Notes: a model not told the origin generated them from the letters alone. A DNA stretch of 15,118 bases from an uncultured Collinsella sp. (GCA_937997605.1 CALLFD010000388.1:1-15118), one strand, 5' to 3'. Shown: positions 7,711 through 14,748, numbered from the stretch's first letter. Translations and numbers: made by a program.

Positions 7711-8544
7711 ATGGCAGGCCTGTTCAACATCCTTAAGGTCACCGTCAGCGAGGACAAGATCTGCGCGCATGTGCTGGTGAACCCCGGCATGCCGCTCATG
7801 ACCTCGGAGGATATCGAGGCCACGGCGCGCGTGTATTACCTGGTGCCGGCGATTGCCAAGCACCTGTGCCTGGGTGATTCCGGTCGCGAGTTCCAGGACT
7901 GCATGGGTCAGACCGAGCTTTGCCATCTGCTTGAGCATGTGACGGTCGAGCTCATGAACGAGACCGGGCTTGCCGGCAGCATCTCGTGCGGCCGCACGCG
8001 CGTAAGCGAGCACGACGAGCGCGTCTTTGAGGTTGAGCTTTCGTGCCCCGACGACGCGCTGGCCATCGGCGCGCTGTCTTCGGCCACCTTTATGATGGAC
8101 TGGGCGTACCTGCACGCCGACCAGCCTGCCCCCGACGTGGAAGGCACGGTCGCGGGCCTGCGCAACCTGGTGCTGGGCATGCGCGCCGAGGCCGAGGGCA
8201 AGGATCCTCACGAGGCCGTCGCCGCTGCGAACGGCGAAGATGCTGCCGAGGACGAGGGCGCTGACGAGGGCGATGTGCCGGCCGACGCCGAGCCCGTTGC
8301 CGATGCGACCGCCGAGCCTGTTCCCACCGAGCCCCAGGGTGTCCCCAACTTTGACGACGAGCCCCAGGTGGCGATTGATACCGAGGGCGCGGTTGCCGAG
8401 AACCACGAGGCCTCTGCTGCCGTCTTTGGCGGTGCCGCGACGGTTCCGGCAGGACCTGCGCATGAGGGCGGCCTGCCGCTCGTGGACGGCGCCGGCGAGG
8501 ACCCGGGTGCCACAGTAGCCATGCCGGCTATGCCTCAGGAGTAG
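7711..8544 (+). CDS. stand-alone protein resembling the cyanophycin synthetase N-terminal domain
   Basis: 277 residues. Residues 1 to about 160 look like a folded domain; 160-277 is an acidic, Ala/Pro/Glu-rich low-complexity tail, probably disordered. The domain contains HLLEHVTVEL (His72, Glu75, His76, Glu80) followed by CGRTR (94-97) and then EVELSCPDDALAIGAL. This order and spacing recall the N-terminal domain of cyanophycin synthetases (HLxEHVxxEL ... GRTR), and HxxEH is also a known metal-binding motif in inverted zinc peptidases. No ATP-grasp or Mur-ligase domain follows, and no cyanophycinase is visible. I infer a metal-dependent hydrolase or binding role; substrate unknown. Ribosome site GGGGAGAG precedes the ATG, 24 bases after the CNNM gene, so the two are probably co-transcribed. 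Family assignment is from memory of motifs. Confidence 0.6.
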   Translation: MAGLFNILKVTVSEDKICAHVLVNPGMPLMTSEDIEATARVYYLVPAIAKHLCLGDSGREFQDCMGQTELCHLLEHVTVELMNETGLAGSISCGRTRVSEHDERVFEVELSCPDDALAIGALSSATFMMDWAYLHADQPAPDVEGTVAGLRNLVLGMRAEAEGKDPHEAVAAANGEDAAEDEGADEGDVPADAEPVADATAEPVPTEPQGVPNFDDEPQVAIDTEGAVAENHEASAAVFGGAATVPAGPAHEGGLPLVDGAGEDPGATVAMPAMPQE

Positions 8545-8623
8545 GCCTACGCGTTTATCACCATCACGTACCTGCGCCTTTGCCGTACGCAGATGAGCGG
8601 AGCGGCAAGTGATGCGCTGCGGG

Positions 8624-8629
8624 TATAAT
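8624..8629 (+). promoter_or_regulatory. -10 box of a promoter for the YtxH/PRC operon
   Basis: A perfect TATAAT lies 51 bases before the YtxH-like start codon in an otherwise GC-rich gap. No convincing -35 is found at 16-18 bases upstream, so it may need an activator. The 5' leader would be about 45 bases. Confidence 0.6.
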
Positions 8630-8680
8630 GGACAGCATTCAAACGGTGGGCACCGACGTGCCCGCAGGAGAGGAATGATC

Positions 8681-9070
8681 ATGGGTAAGACTTTCAGCTT
8701 TGTCTCCGGCGCACTTTTTGGTGCCGCTGCCGGCGCTATTGTCGGCGTTGCTCTGGCCCCGCGCTCGGGCGCCGAGACCCGCGCCATGGCTGCCGATATC
8801 GCCAACGACGCCTGGGACAATATGCGCGACACCTACGAGCACAGCGCCGAGGAGGCCCGTGCTGCGGTGAATGACTTTGGCCCGATGGTCGACGCCAAGA
8901 CCGACGACCTGCGCGCCAAGGTCGACCTGGCCCGCGAGCGCATGGACCAGCTGCGCGAGCAGCTCAACGACGCCATTTCGGGCGGCAACGTGACGCCTGC
9001 CGCCGACGTCGTGGTCGAGAACGCCGTCGAGGCTGATACCGAGGCTGCGGAGCCCTCGACCGAGGCATAA
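8681..9070 (+). CDS. YtxH-like small membrane protein
   Basis: 129 residues. An N-terminal Gly/Ala-rich hydrophobic segment (about 5-26, FVSGALFGAAAGAIVGVALAP) ends in APRSGAETR, the typical YtxH-domain junction. Residues 30-105 form a charged, probably helical or coiled-coil region, and the acidic tail is low-complexity. YtxH proteins are general-stress-associated in Firmicutes, with no defined biochemical role. ATG 8681 is preferred over ATG 8675 because the AGGAGAGG ribosome site (8666-8673) is better spaced. The stop overlaps the next start as TAATG, so the two proteins are made together. Confidence 0.8.
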   Translation: MGKTFSFVSGALFGAAAGAIVGVALAPRSGAETRAMAADIANDAWDNMRDTYEHSAEEARAAVNDFGPMVDAKTDDLRAKVDLARERMDQLREQLNDAISGGNVTPAADVVVENAVEADTEAAEPSTEA

Positions 9071-9825
9071 TGCGCGCCGGGGATTTTGTCGGCGCCAAGA
9101 TCTATCGCAAGCCTACCGAGGACAAGCGCACCAAAAAGGACGGCACACCGCGCAGCCCTAAAAAGCTCGGAAAGATTCACTTTCCGGTCTTTACCCCGGG
9201 CGGTACGCGCGTGGTCGGCTTTATGGTCCGCCAGTCCGATATCGCGGGCATGATCGAGCGTCCCGACCGATTCGTAGCGCTCGACGCCATTGGTGTCTAC
9301 GAGGGCGCCATTGCGGTCGATGACGTCAAGGACACGTACGATGCCGCCGCTGCCAAGCGCCTCGACATCAACCTGGACGATTGCATCATCTGGGTCGGTA
9401 TGGACGTGCGCACGGAATCAGGCGACGTCGTGGGCTATTGCTCGGACGTTGAGTTCAAGCCACGCTCGGGCATCGTGCAGGCATTCTATGTGACCGCCGG
9501 TGCTGCTTCGAGTGTTTTGGTTGGTGACACGCAGGTGCCGCCGACGATGCTGCGCGGCTATGCGGACGGCGCGATGGTCGTCTCGGACGAGGTCAAGTCG
9601 CTCGGGTATTCGGGCGGTGCGGCTGCCAAGGCCGCCGAGGCCAGCGTCGTGGTGGGCGACAAGGTCAAAAAGGGCGCCAAGGTGCTCGACGACAAGGGAT
9701 CGGTTGCCGTGGACAAGGGCAGTCGCGCGCTGGGCAAGCAGCTCGGCAAGACGCGCGGCATGTTCAAGGCCTTTAAGGACGAATACCAAAAGGCGAGCGG
9801 AGGCTCGTCAAAAGCTACAAAATAG
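9070..9825 (+). CDS. PRC-barrel domain protein
   Basis: 251 residues, no membrane segment. Two PRC-barrel-like units are visible: about 33-90 (KLGKIHFPVFTPGGTRVVGF) and about 113-160 (WVGMDVRTESGDVVGYCSDVEF). The remaining C-terminus (about 180-251) is rich in Ala, Gly and Lys, with repeated charged heptad-like segments and a basic end, so it may contact the membrane, cell wall or nucleic acid. PRC-barrels occur in RNA-processing, photosynthetic and envelope proteins, so function cannot be fixed. The start codon shares one base with the YtxH stop (TAATG), which implies translational coupling and perhaps a physical complex with the membrane-bound YtxH protein. A PRC-barrel also begins the MgtE-like protein 1.8 kb downstream. 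Confidence 0.75.
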   Translation: MRAGDFVGAKIYRKPTEDKRTKKDGTPRSPKKLGKIHFPVFTPGGTRVVGFMVRQSDIAGMIERPDRFVALDAIGVYEGAIAVDDVKDTYDAAAAKRLDINLDDCIIWVGMDVRTESGDVVGYCSDVEFKPRSGIVQAFYVTAGAASSVLVGDTQVPPTMLRGYADGAMVVSDEVKSLGYSGGAAAKAAEASVVVGDKVKKGAKVLDDKGSVAVDKGSRALGKQLGKTRGMFKAFKDEYQKASGGSSKATK

Positions 9826-9846
9826 CGACGTACCAAATGATGGGAG

Positions 9847-9884
9847 GCAAGCCGGAGACCTGTTGCTCCGGCTTGCTGTGTTTA
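9847..9884 (+). terminator. hairpin after the PRC-barrel gene, probable terminator
   Basis: GCAAGCCGGAG (9847-9857) and its perfect complement (9866-9876) form an 11-bp stem with an 8-base loop. The following TGTGTTTAT is only moderately T-rich, so termination may be partial. Confidence 0.55.
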
Positions 9885-9897
9885 TGGGGGAGGGCAC

Positions 9898-11304
9898 ATG
9901 CGCCAAAACGGATCCAACTTAAACGGGCGTTCGGGTGCGCGTCCGACGACGCGCCGCGACCTGGGGCAGCTGCCCAGCGGTCAGCGCAAGCGTCACCGTA
10001 AGCCCGGCGCGATGTATCTCAACCATAGCCGCGGTTTTAGCGACCGCAGCGCTCGCATCGGCAACAGCCGTACGCCCCGTCGTTCGTCTCGCCTGCCCTA
10101 TGCGCTCATTGCCGTGGGCTGTGCGCTCGTGCTGTTTATCGCTGCCGTCGTGGGCTACGTCAACCGTAGTGTGGACGTGGAGCTCAACGGCCAGAAGACA
10201 GCGGTGCGTGTGGGCTCTACGCTGCAGAATCTCATCGACGACCAGGAGTTGACTGACACCTACGACGCAGGCGACCTGCTGGCCGTCGATGACAGCGTGC
10301 TCAAGCGCCATGGGGGCGAAAAGCTGTCGGTGAAGGTCGACGGCAAGCGCGTGAAGCAGGGCAAATGGGATAGCCGCGAACTTGAGGGCGGCGAGAAGGT
10401 GACGGTCAAGGATGGCCGTAACACCTACGAGAAGCACGAGGTTCAGGCTACGGTTATCGAGCCCAAGCTCAAGGTCGAGGGCACGGGCGCTATCGAGTAT
10501 GTGCAGACATGGGGTGTCCAGGGCCGATCCGAGGTGTGGGTTGGTGAGCAGTCGGGCAAGACGCAAGACCGCGGCGAGGTTGTGCCCGCCACCGATTGCG
10601 TTGTTGCGTGCGCCAGCGTGGCGCCCAAGGGCAACAAAAAGTACGTGGCACTGACGTTTGACGAGGGTCCGAGCGGCGCCACCAAACAGATCTTGCAGGT
10701 GCTCAAGGAAAAGGGCGTCACCGCGACGTTCTTCCTTTCGGGCGATGCGGTCGAGGCCTCGCCTGCCACGGCCAAGGCGATTGTCGATGCCGGGTGCGAG
10801 ATCGGATCCAACAGCTACAGCGACGATTCGCTCAAGGGTCAGGACCGTGAGGCGGTACGCGAACAGATCACGAAAGGCACCGACGCGATTAAGTCGGCGA
10901 CCGGCGTGAAGACGATGCTGCTGCGTGCTCCCTACGCTGCCTTTGACGAGCAAAACTGGATTGATGCGATGGACCTGGTCTCCGCCGTGGTCTCGTGGAA
11001 TATTGACTCGGGCGACTGGCTGCTCAACGGTGCCGACGAGCAGGTCTCGACGGTGCTCGATTCGGTGACGCCGGGCAATATCGTGCTGCTCACCGATAGA
11101 GACGAATGCGCCGAGCAGACGCTCGAGGCGCTGCCGCAGATTATCGACGGCCTCATTGCCGACGGCTACAAGATCGTGACGCTCAGCGACCTGGTCAAGA
11201 CGGACACGTCGCTGAGCAAAAAGCTCACCTCGCTGACGAAGGCCACCATGCCCAAGGACGCCGTGTTCCCCCAACTTGCCGAGGACAACGACACCACAGA
11301 GTAG
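9898..11304 (+). CDS. membrane-anchored NodB-fold protein, probably catalytically inactive
   Basis: 468 residues: basic cytoplasmic N-terminus (1-62), one membrane segment (about 65-85), a DUF348/G5-like region (about 90-150), a linker, and a polysaccharide-deacetylase (NodB) fold (about 240-445). The five NodB motifs are recognisable but altered. Motif 1 is TFDEGPS (253-259), with Glu256 in place of the metal-binding Asp. Motif 2 is GSNSYSDDSL (303-312), where the usual two metal-binding His (GNHTYSHP-like) are Asn305 and Asp309. Motif 3 is RAPYA (343-347), near normal. Motif 4 is WNIDSGDW (367-374), normal. Motif 5 is VLLTDRD, with Thr399 in place of the catalytic His. Deacetylation of peptidoglycan or glycans therefore looks unlikely; a carbohydrate-binding or scaffold role outside the membrane is my inference. 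GGAGG at 9889-9893 is only 4 bases from the ATG. Confidence 0.82.
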   Translation: MRQNGSNLNGRSGARPTTRRDLGQLPSGQRKRHRKPGAMYLNHSRGFSDRSARIGNSRTPRRSSRLPYALIAVGCALVLFIAAVVGYVNRSVDVELNGQKTAVRVGSTLQNLIDDQELTDTYDAGDLLAVDDSVLKRHGGEKLSVKVDGKRVKQGKWDSRELEGGEKVTVKDGRNTYEKHEVQATVIEPKLKVEGTGAIEYVQTWGVQGRSEVWVGEQSGKTQDRGEVVPATDCVVACASVAPKGNKKYVALTFDEGPSGATKQILQVLKEKGVTATFFLSGDAVEASPATAKAIVDAGCEIGSNSYSDDSLKGQDREAVREQITKGTDAIKSATGVKTMLLRAPYAAFDEQNWIDAMDLVSAVVSWNIDSGDWLLNGADEQVSTVLDSVTPGNIVLLTDRDECAEQTLEALPQIIDGLIADGYKIVTLSDLVKTDTSLSKKLTSLTKATMPKDAVFPQLAEDNDTTE

Positions 11305-11313
11305 TTATTGGGT

Positions 11314-11340
11314 AGTCATTTAAGAACGTCCCCAATGACT
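11314..11340 (+). repeat. 27-bp hairpin repeat, copy 2
   Basis: Perfect 7-bp arms AGTCATT and AATGACT around the interior TAAGAACGTCCCC. It matches the copy at 2886-2912 except one base in the left arm. It lies 9 bases after the NodB-like gene's stop codon, in the same orientation relative to the upstream gene as copy 1. Confidence 0.75.
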
Positions 11341-11415
11341 ATGTCACGGATGCGTCAGCGTTTGGTATGCCTGCAATGTGCAGCGCATAAATTCGATGCC
11401 GCAGGGCGATGCTGA

Positions 11416-11424
11416 TGCTATAGT
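11416..11424 (+). promoter_or_regulatory. extended -10 promoter for the mgtE operon
   Basis: TGCTATAGT is an extended -10 (TG-N-TATAGT). There is no clear -35. Transcription would begin near 11431, exactly where the structured leader starts, leaving a ~200-base untranslated region. Confidence 0.55.
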
Positions 11425-11430
11425 TACTGC

Positions 11431-11632
11431 GGTTAATGAGGGTCAAGAGAAAGGTTACAGGTGAAATCCAAACCTCGACCATACAGTCGATGACCCCATG
11501 CAGGTGCTTTCTGCGCATGCACGGGGTGTAAGCGTCGAGCGGCGTGCCGCCCGCGCATGCGTATACATATCCAGAAGCCCCCGGACGCCGCACGCGCGGT
11601 TGCGTCCGGAGGAATAATGATGGGGAGCACCA
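11431..11632 (+). promoter_or_regulatory. structured leader RNA of the mgtE operon (candidate Mg2+ or metal-responsive element)
   Basis: Most of the 328-base gap before mgtE folds on paper. GGGTCA (11440-11445) pairs with TGACCC (11491-11496), enclosing two side stems: AGGTT/AACCT (11452-11456 with 11471-11475) and CGAC/GTCG (11476-11479 with 11486-11489), a three-way junction. Next, CATGCAG (11497-11503) can pair with the CTG...GCATG segment at 11511-11519; alternatively CGCATGC (11514-11520) pairs with GCATGCG (11555-11561), so these two are mutually exclusive. Last, CCGGACGC (11581-11588) pairs with GCGTCCGG (11602-11609), and its extension covers GGAGG (11608-11612). I do not see the M-box consensus (GGTGAGGCTCC). 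Confidence 0.5.
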
Positions 11633-11649
11633 TTGAATTATCTGAGTGA
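11617..11649 (+). other. possible leader peptide ORF overlapping the mgtE start
   Basis: Ten codons (MMGSTIELSE, or nine from ATG 11620) follow the strongest ribosome site in the leader, GGAGG at 11608-11612. The ORF is out of frame with mgtE and stops with TGA at 11647-11649, one base before the in-frame ATG 11651 of mgtE. It could couple translation to mgtE or be chance. Confidence 0.25.
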
Positions 11650-13477
11650 GATGCTCAAATTGCCGGTCTTGGACGTCGACGGCGAAAAGCTCGGCGTGGT
11701 CAACGATTTTGGCATTGCTACCGGCGAAGTTTTTCCGCACGTGACGTCGCTCGCGTTCCGCGGACCCGGCAAGACGCCGTTTATGATCAGCTGGCGCAAA
11801 TGGGTCGACCGTATCGACGAGACGGGCGTACACCTTAAGTCGCCGGCTACCGAAATCCGTTTTTCGTACCTGCAGCCGACCGAGCTCCTGCTTGCCCGCG
11901 ACGTGCTCAACAAGCAGATTGTCGACACGCAGGGCATGAAGGTCGTGCGCGTCAACGACATCAAGTTTTCCATGTCGGGCGAAAATCAGCTGCGCCTGCT
12001 GGGCGCCGAGGTCGGTGCCCGCGGTCTGCTACGCGCCATCAGCCCCGCGCTCGAGCATATCGTCGAAGGCTTTATGAAGCACCTGGGCAAGCCGCTCAGT
12101 GAGGACATCATCGCTTGGTCCTACATGGACCTGCTCGACCGCTCGACCAAGAACATTCAGCTCTCGGTGTCGCACAAGACGCTCGGCGAGCTGCACCCTG
12201 CCGACATCGCCGACATTATCGAGCAGCTCGACCCGCGCCTGCGTGCGCAGGTGTTTGCACAGCTCGATACTGCCCAGGCCGCCGAGGCCATCTCGGAGTT
12301 CGATGACGACGAGCTTATGACCGAGATGCTCGAGGGCCTGTCCGACACCGACGCATCGTCGATGCTGGCCATGATGGACCCGGACGATGCAGCCGACCTG
12401 ATCGACGAGCTCGATTACGAGAAGGCCGAGAAGCTCCTGCGCCTGATGGGCGTCAAGGAGGAGAAGGCGATTCGTAACCTGCTGGGGTATGAGGACAACA
12501 CCGCCGGCCGCATCATGACCTCGGAGTTTGTCTCCCTGCCCGCCACGGCAACGGTCGGTGACGCCATCGAGGCGATTCGCGAGCTCGACGAGGACTTCGA
12601 GAGCGTCTACTACGTCTATACCGAGGATCCGAGCGGCATGCTGACCGGCGTGCTTTCGCTGCGCACGCTGATCGTAGCCGACCGCGACGCCACGCTGGGT
12701 CAGCTGGCCTATCGCGACCTAGTCTATGTGTCGCCCGACGAGGACCAGGAAGACGTAACGGACGAGATGACCAAGTACGACCTGGTTGCCATCCCTGTCT
12801 GCGACGAGAACCGTCATATCCTGGGCATCGTAACCTTCGACGACGCCATGGACGTTATCGCTGAGGAGCATCAGGAGGACCTGCAGATCGCCGGTATCGG
12901 CTCGGGCGATAGCGCGTCGGACGACTCGACGAACGTGCTCAGCTGGTTCGTACATCGCCAGTACTGGGTTGTTGTATGGGGCATCGCGTCGTGCATCATG
13001 GCGACCGTGCTGGGAACGGCGCTCGGCTCCGCGCATCTGGTGGTGTTCCCCATGTGCGCCATGCCGCTCGTGCTGCTGGCGGCCTCGCGCATGGTGTCGT
13101 TCGTCAAGAACTACTTCCTGGAGTATGACGGTCACGACGACGAGCCCAAGCCGTATCTGGGGTTCTTCTTCCAGAGCACAGGCATGGGCCTGATTCTGTC
13201 ACTCGTGACCTACCTGTGCGCTCAGCTGGTGCGCACCGCCGCGTTCCTCGATGCGCCCATGTTTGAGGAGCAACTCTTTACCGGGTGCTTTAATATCGCT
13301 GCCATCATTTGCCTGGTTGGTAACATGAGCGCCGTGATTTACCTGATGGTGCTGTTCTGGCGTGACGAGCATGACCTCAACACGTCGGGCACCGCCATGA
13401 ACGTTATTGCCGTCATGATCTCGTGCGTAGCGTACTGCGCCGCTGCGGTGCTGCTCACCATGTCGGTCATGGGTTAG
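11633..13477 (+). CDS. mgtE: MgtE-like magnesium transporter/CBS protein with tandem PRC-barrel N-terminus
   Basis: 614 residues from TTG 11633 (GGGGAG at 11622-11627); ATG 11651 would trim six residues. Two PRC-barrel-like units come first (about 1-80, and 86-150 with VLNKQIVDTQGMKVVRVNDI). The MgtE N-terminal superhelical domain spans about 183-285 (LHPADIADIIEQLD, MDPDDAADLIDELD). Two CBS domains (about 290-350, 358-410) and an acidic linker follow, then five membrane segments (about 443-465, 468-491, 508-533, 551-576, 586-611). The soluble part is a textbook MgtE Mg2+ sensor. The membrane part is divergent: I do not find the usual GGNxGTQ-type stretch, and DLNTSG (581-586) only loosely recalls the DPAxxSGP motif, so conduction is likely but not certain. 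Its stop codon overlaps the ribosome site of the downstream transporter gene. Confidence 0.8.
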   Translation: MNYLSEMLKLPVLDVDGEKLGVVNDFGIATGEVFPHVTSLAFRGPGKTPFMISWRKWVDRIDETGVHLKSPATEIRFSYLQPTELLLARDVLNKQIVDTQGMKVVRVNDIKFSMSGENQLRLLGAEVGARGLLRAISPALEHIVEGFMKHLGKPLSEDIIAWSYMDLLDRSTKNIQLSVSHKTLGELHPADIADIIEQLDPRLRAQVFAQLDTAQAAEAISEFDDDELMTEMLEGLSDTDASSMLAMMDPDDAADLIDELDYEKAEKLLRLMGVKEEKAIRNLLGYEDNTAGRIMTSEFVSLPATATVGDAIEAIRELDEDFESVYYVYTEDPSGMLTGVLSLRTLIVADRDATLGQLAYRDLVYVSPDEDQEDVTDEMTKYDLVAIPVCDENRHILGIVTFDDAMDVIAEEHQEDLQIAGIGSGDSASDDSTNVLSWFVHRQYWVVVWGIASCIMATVLGTALGSAHLVVFPMCAMPLVLLAASRMVSFVKNYFLEYDGHDDEPKPYLGFFFQSTGMGLILSLVTYLCAQLVRTAAFLDAPMFEEQLFTGCFNIAAIICLVGNMSAVIYLMVLFWRDEHDLNTSGTAMNVIAVMISCVAYCAAAVLLTMSVMG

Positions 13478-13485
13478 GTGGTCGC

Positions 13486-14748
13486 GTGCAAAATACCAAG
13501 CAAAAGTCGGGCACCAAGCAAAAGTTGACCATCGCGGCCATCTTTGGCGCTATGGGCCCCGGTCTGCTGGCGGCGCTTTCGGGCAATGACGCCGGCGGCA
13601 TTGCAACGTATTCCAGCGCGGGCGCCAGCTATGGCTACAAGATGCTCTGGATGCTTCCCGTCATGACTGTGCTGCTCATCGTGACGCAGGAGACCGCGGC
13701 GCGCTGCGGCTGCGTCACGGGCAAGGGCCTGGCATCGCTCATTCGCGAGCGCTTTGGCGTGCGCAAGAGTGTACTTGCTATGGCGGCGCTGTTGATCGCC
13801 AACACGGCTGTGACCATTTCGGAGTTTGCGGGCATCGCCAGCGGCCTTGCCCTCTTTGGCGTGCCGGCGAGCATCTCGGTGCCGTTGGTGGCGCTGCTGG
13901 TGTGGATGCTTACCATGTCGGGTAGTTTCCAGCGCATCGAGAAGATTCTGCTGATGGTGAGCTGCGTGTTCGTGACCTATGTTGTCGCCGCGTTTATGGC
14001 TGGCCCCAACTGGGGTGAGGTCGCGGTCGACCTGGTCGTGCCTAACATTCAAAATGACCCCAGCTACGTGTCGCTCGTGGTCGCAACGATCGGTACCACC
14101 ATCGCGCCGTGGATGATTTTCTTGGCGCAGAACAACGTGGTCGATAAGAACGCGGGCGAGGACGACATCGTGCTGCAGCGTATTGATACCGTGAGCGGCT
14201 CGATCGCTGCTGATATCATTGCGGGCTTCATTATCATCACGACCGGTACGGTGCTGTTCCCGGCGGGTATTCAGATTAGCGATGCCGCCGATGCTGCCCG
14301 CGCGCTGGAGCCTATTGCGGGTCAGTGGTCCACGGTACTGTTTGCCTCGGGCCTGGTCGCGGCGAGCTTCTTGGCCGCCTGCGTGCTGCCGGGCGTTACG
14401 TCGAGCGCTATCTGCGAGGCATTTGGCTGGGAGCGCGGTGCCGACCGCAGCTGGGACGAGGCCCCGGTTTACCGCGGCATCATTACGGCCATCATCGGTA
14501 TCTCTGCCGTGCTGGTGCTTATGCCCGGCGTCGATCTGTTCCAGATTATGATGACCTCACAGGTCATCAATGGCGTGCTACTGCCCGTGGTTCTGGTGTT
14601 CCAGGTGGTTATCGCCGCCGACCGTCACATCATGGGTGCCAACCGCAATGGCCGCGTGTGGAACGTGCTCACTTGGGCGACTATCGCCGTGATTACGGTG
14701 CTGACAGTCGTCATGTTTGTGCTGCAAGCGATGGGCTACAGCGCTTAA
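13486..14748 (+). CDS. NRAMP-related transporter, probable Mg2+ type (NRMT)
   Basis: 420 residues with about 11 membrane helices, the NRAMP length and fold (opening IFGAMGPGLLAALSGNDAGG). The transition-metal site is altered. The helix-1 DPGN motif reads DAGG (Asp35-Gly38), keeping the Asp but losing the Asn. The helix-6 MPH motif reads APW (Ala207-Trp209), losing the methionine that favours Mn2+/Fe2+. Such changes characterise NRAMP-related Mg2+ transporters, described in Clostridium and in the coriobacterium Eggerthella lenta, so Mg2+ uptake is the best inference. The start is GTG 13486; AGGTGG (13476-13481) overlaps the mgtE stop, so the genes are translationally coupled. A strong terminator follows after 20 bases. 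An ATG start at 13423 would lie inside mgtE and is not supported. Confidence 0.85.
   Translation: MQNTKQKSGTKQKLTIAAIFGAMGPGLLAALSGNDAGGIATYSSAGASYGYKMLWMLPVMTVLLIVTQETAARCGCVTGKGLASLIRERFGVRKSVLAMAALLIANTAVTISEFAGIASGLALFGVPASISVPLVALLVWMLTMSGSFQRIEKILLMVSCVFVTYVVAAFMAGPNWGEVAVDLVVPNIQNDPSYVSLVVATIGTTIAPWMIFLAQNNVVDKNAGEDDIVLQRIDTVSGSIAADIIAGFIIITTGTVLFPAGIQISDAADAARALEPIAGQWSTVLFASGLVAASFLAACVLPGVTSSAICEAFGWERGADRSWDEAPVYRGIITAIIGISAVLVLMPGVDLFQIMMTSQVINGVLLPVVLVFQVVIAADRHIMGANRNGRVWNVLTWATIAVITVLTVVMFVLQAMGYSA

Noticed and set aside
8568..8592. Hairpin after the cyanophycin-synthetase-like gene
   Set aside because: Only 5-bp alternative stems and no T-run, so no terminator is called.
6724..8832. 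702-codon minus-strand open frame
   Set aside because: It lies opposite three well-supported + strand genes, has no recognisable domain, and is rich in His/Arg/Gly/Leu as expected of the antisense of GC-rich coding DNA.
9919..11274. 451-codon minus-strand open frame
   Set aside because: Antisense of the NodB-like gene; no domain or start signals.
9898..11304. Active peptidoglycan N-acetylglucosamine deacetylase
   Set aside because: Fold is right, but the metal-binding His pair and the motif-5 His are replaced.
11581..11609. Rho-independent terminator before mgtE
   Set aside because: The stem is strong but is followed by AGGAATAATG, not a T-run; it better fits ribosome-site masking.
11431..11632. 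M-box riboswitch
   Set aside because: Position upstream of mgtE invites it, but I could not find the M-box conserved segments in order. Left as an unassigned structured leader pending a covariance-model search.
13486..14748. MntH-type Mn2+/Fe2+ transporter
   Set aside because: The DPGN and MPH signatures are replaced by DAGG and APW, which argues for the Mg2+-type branch.
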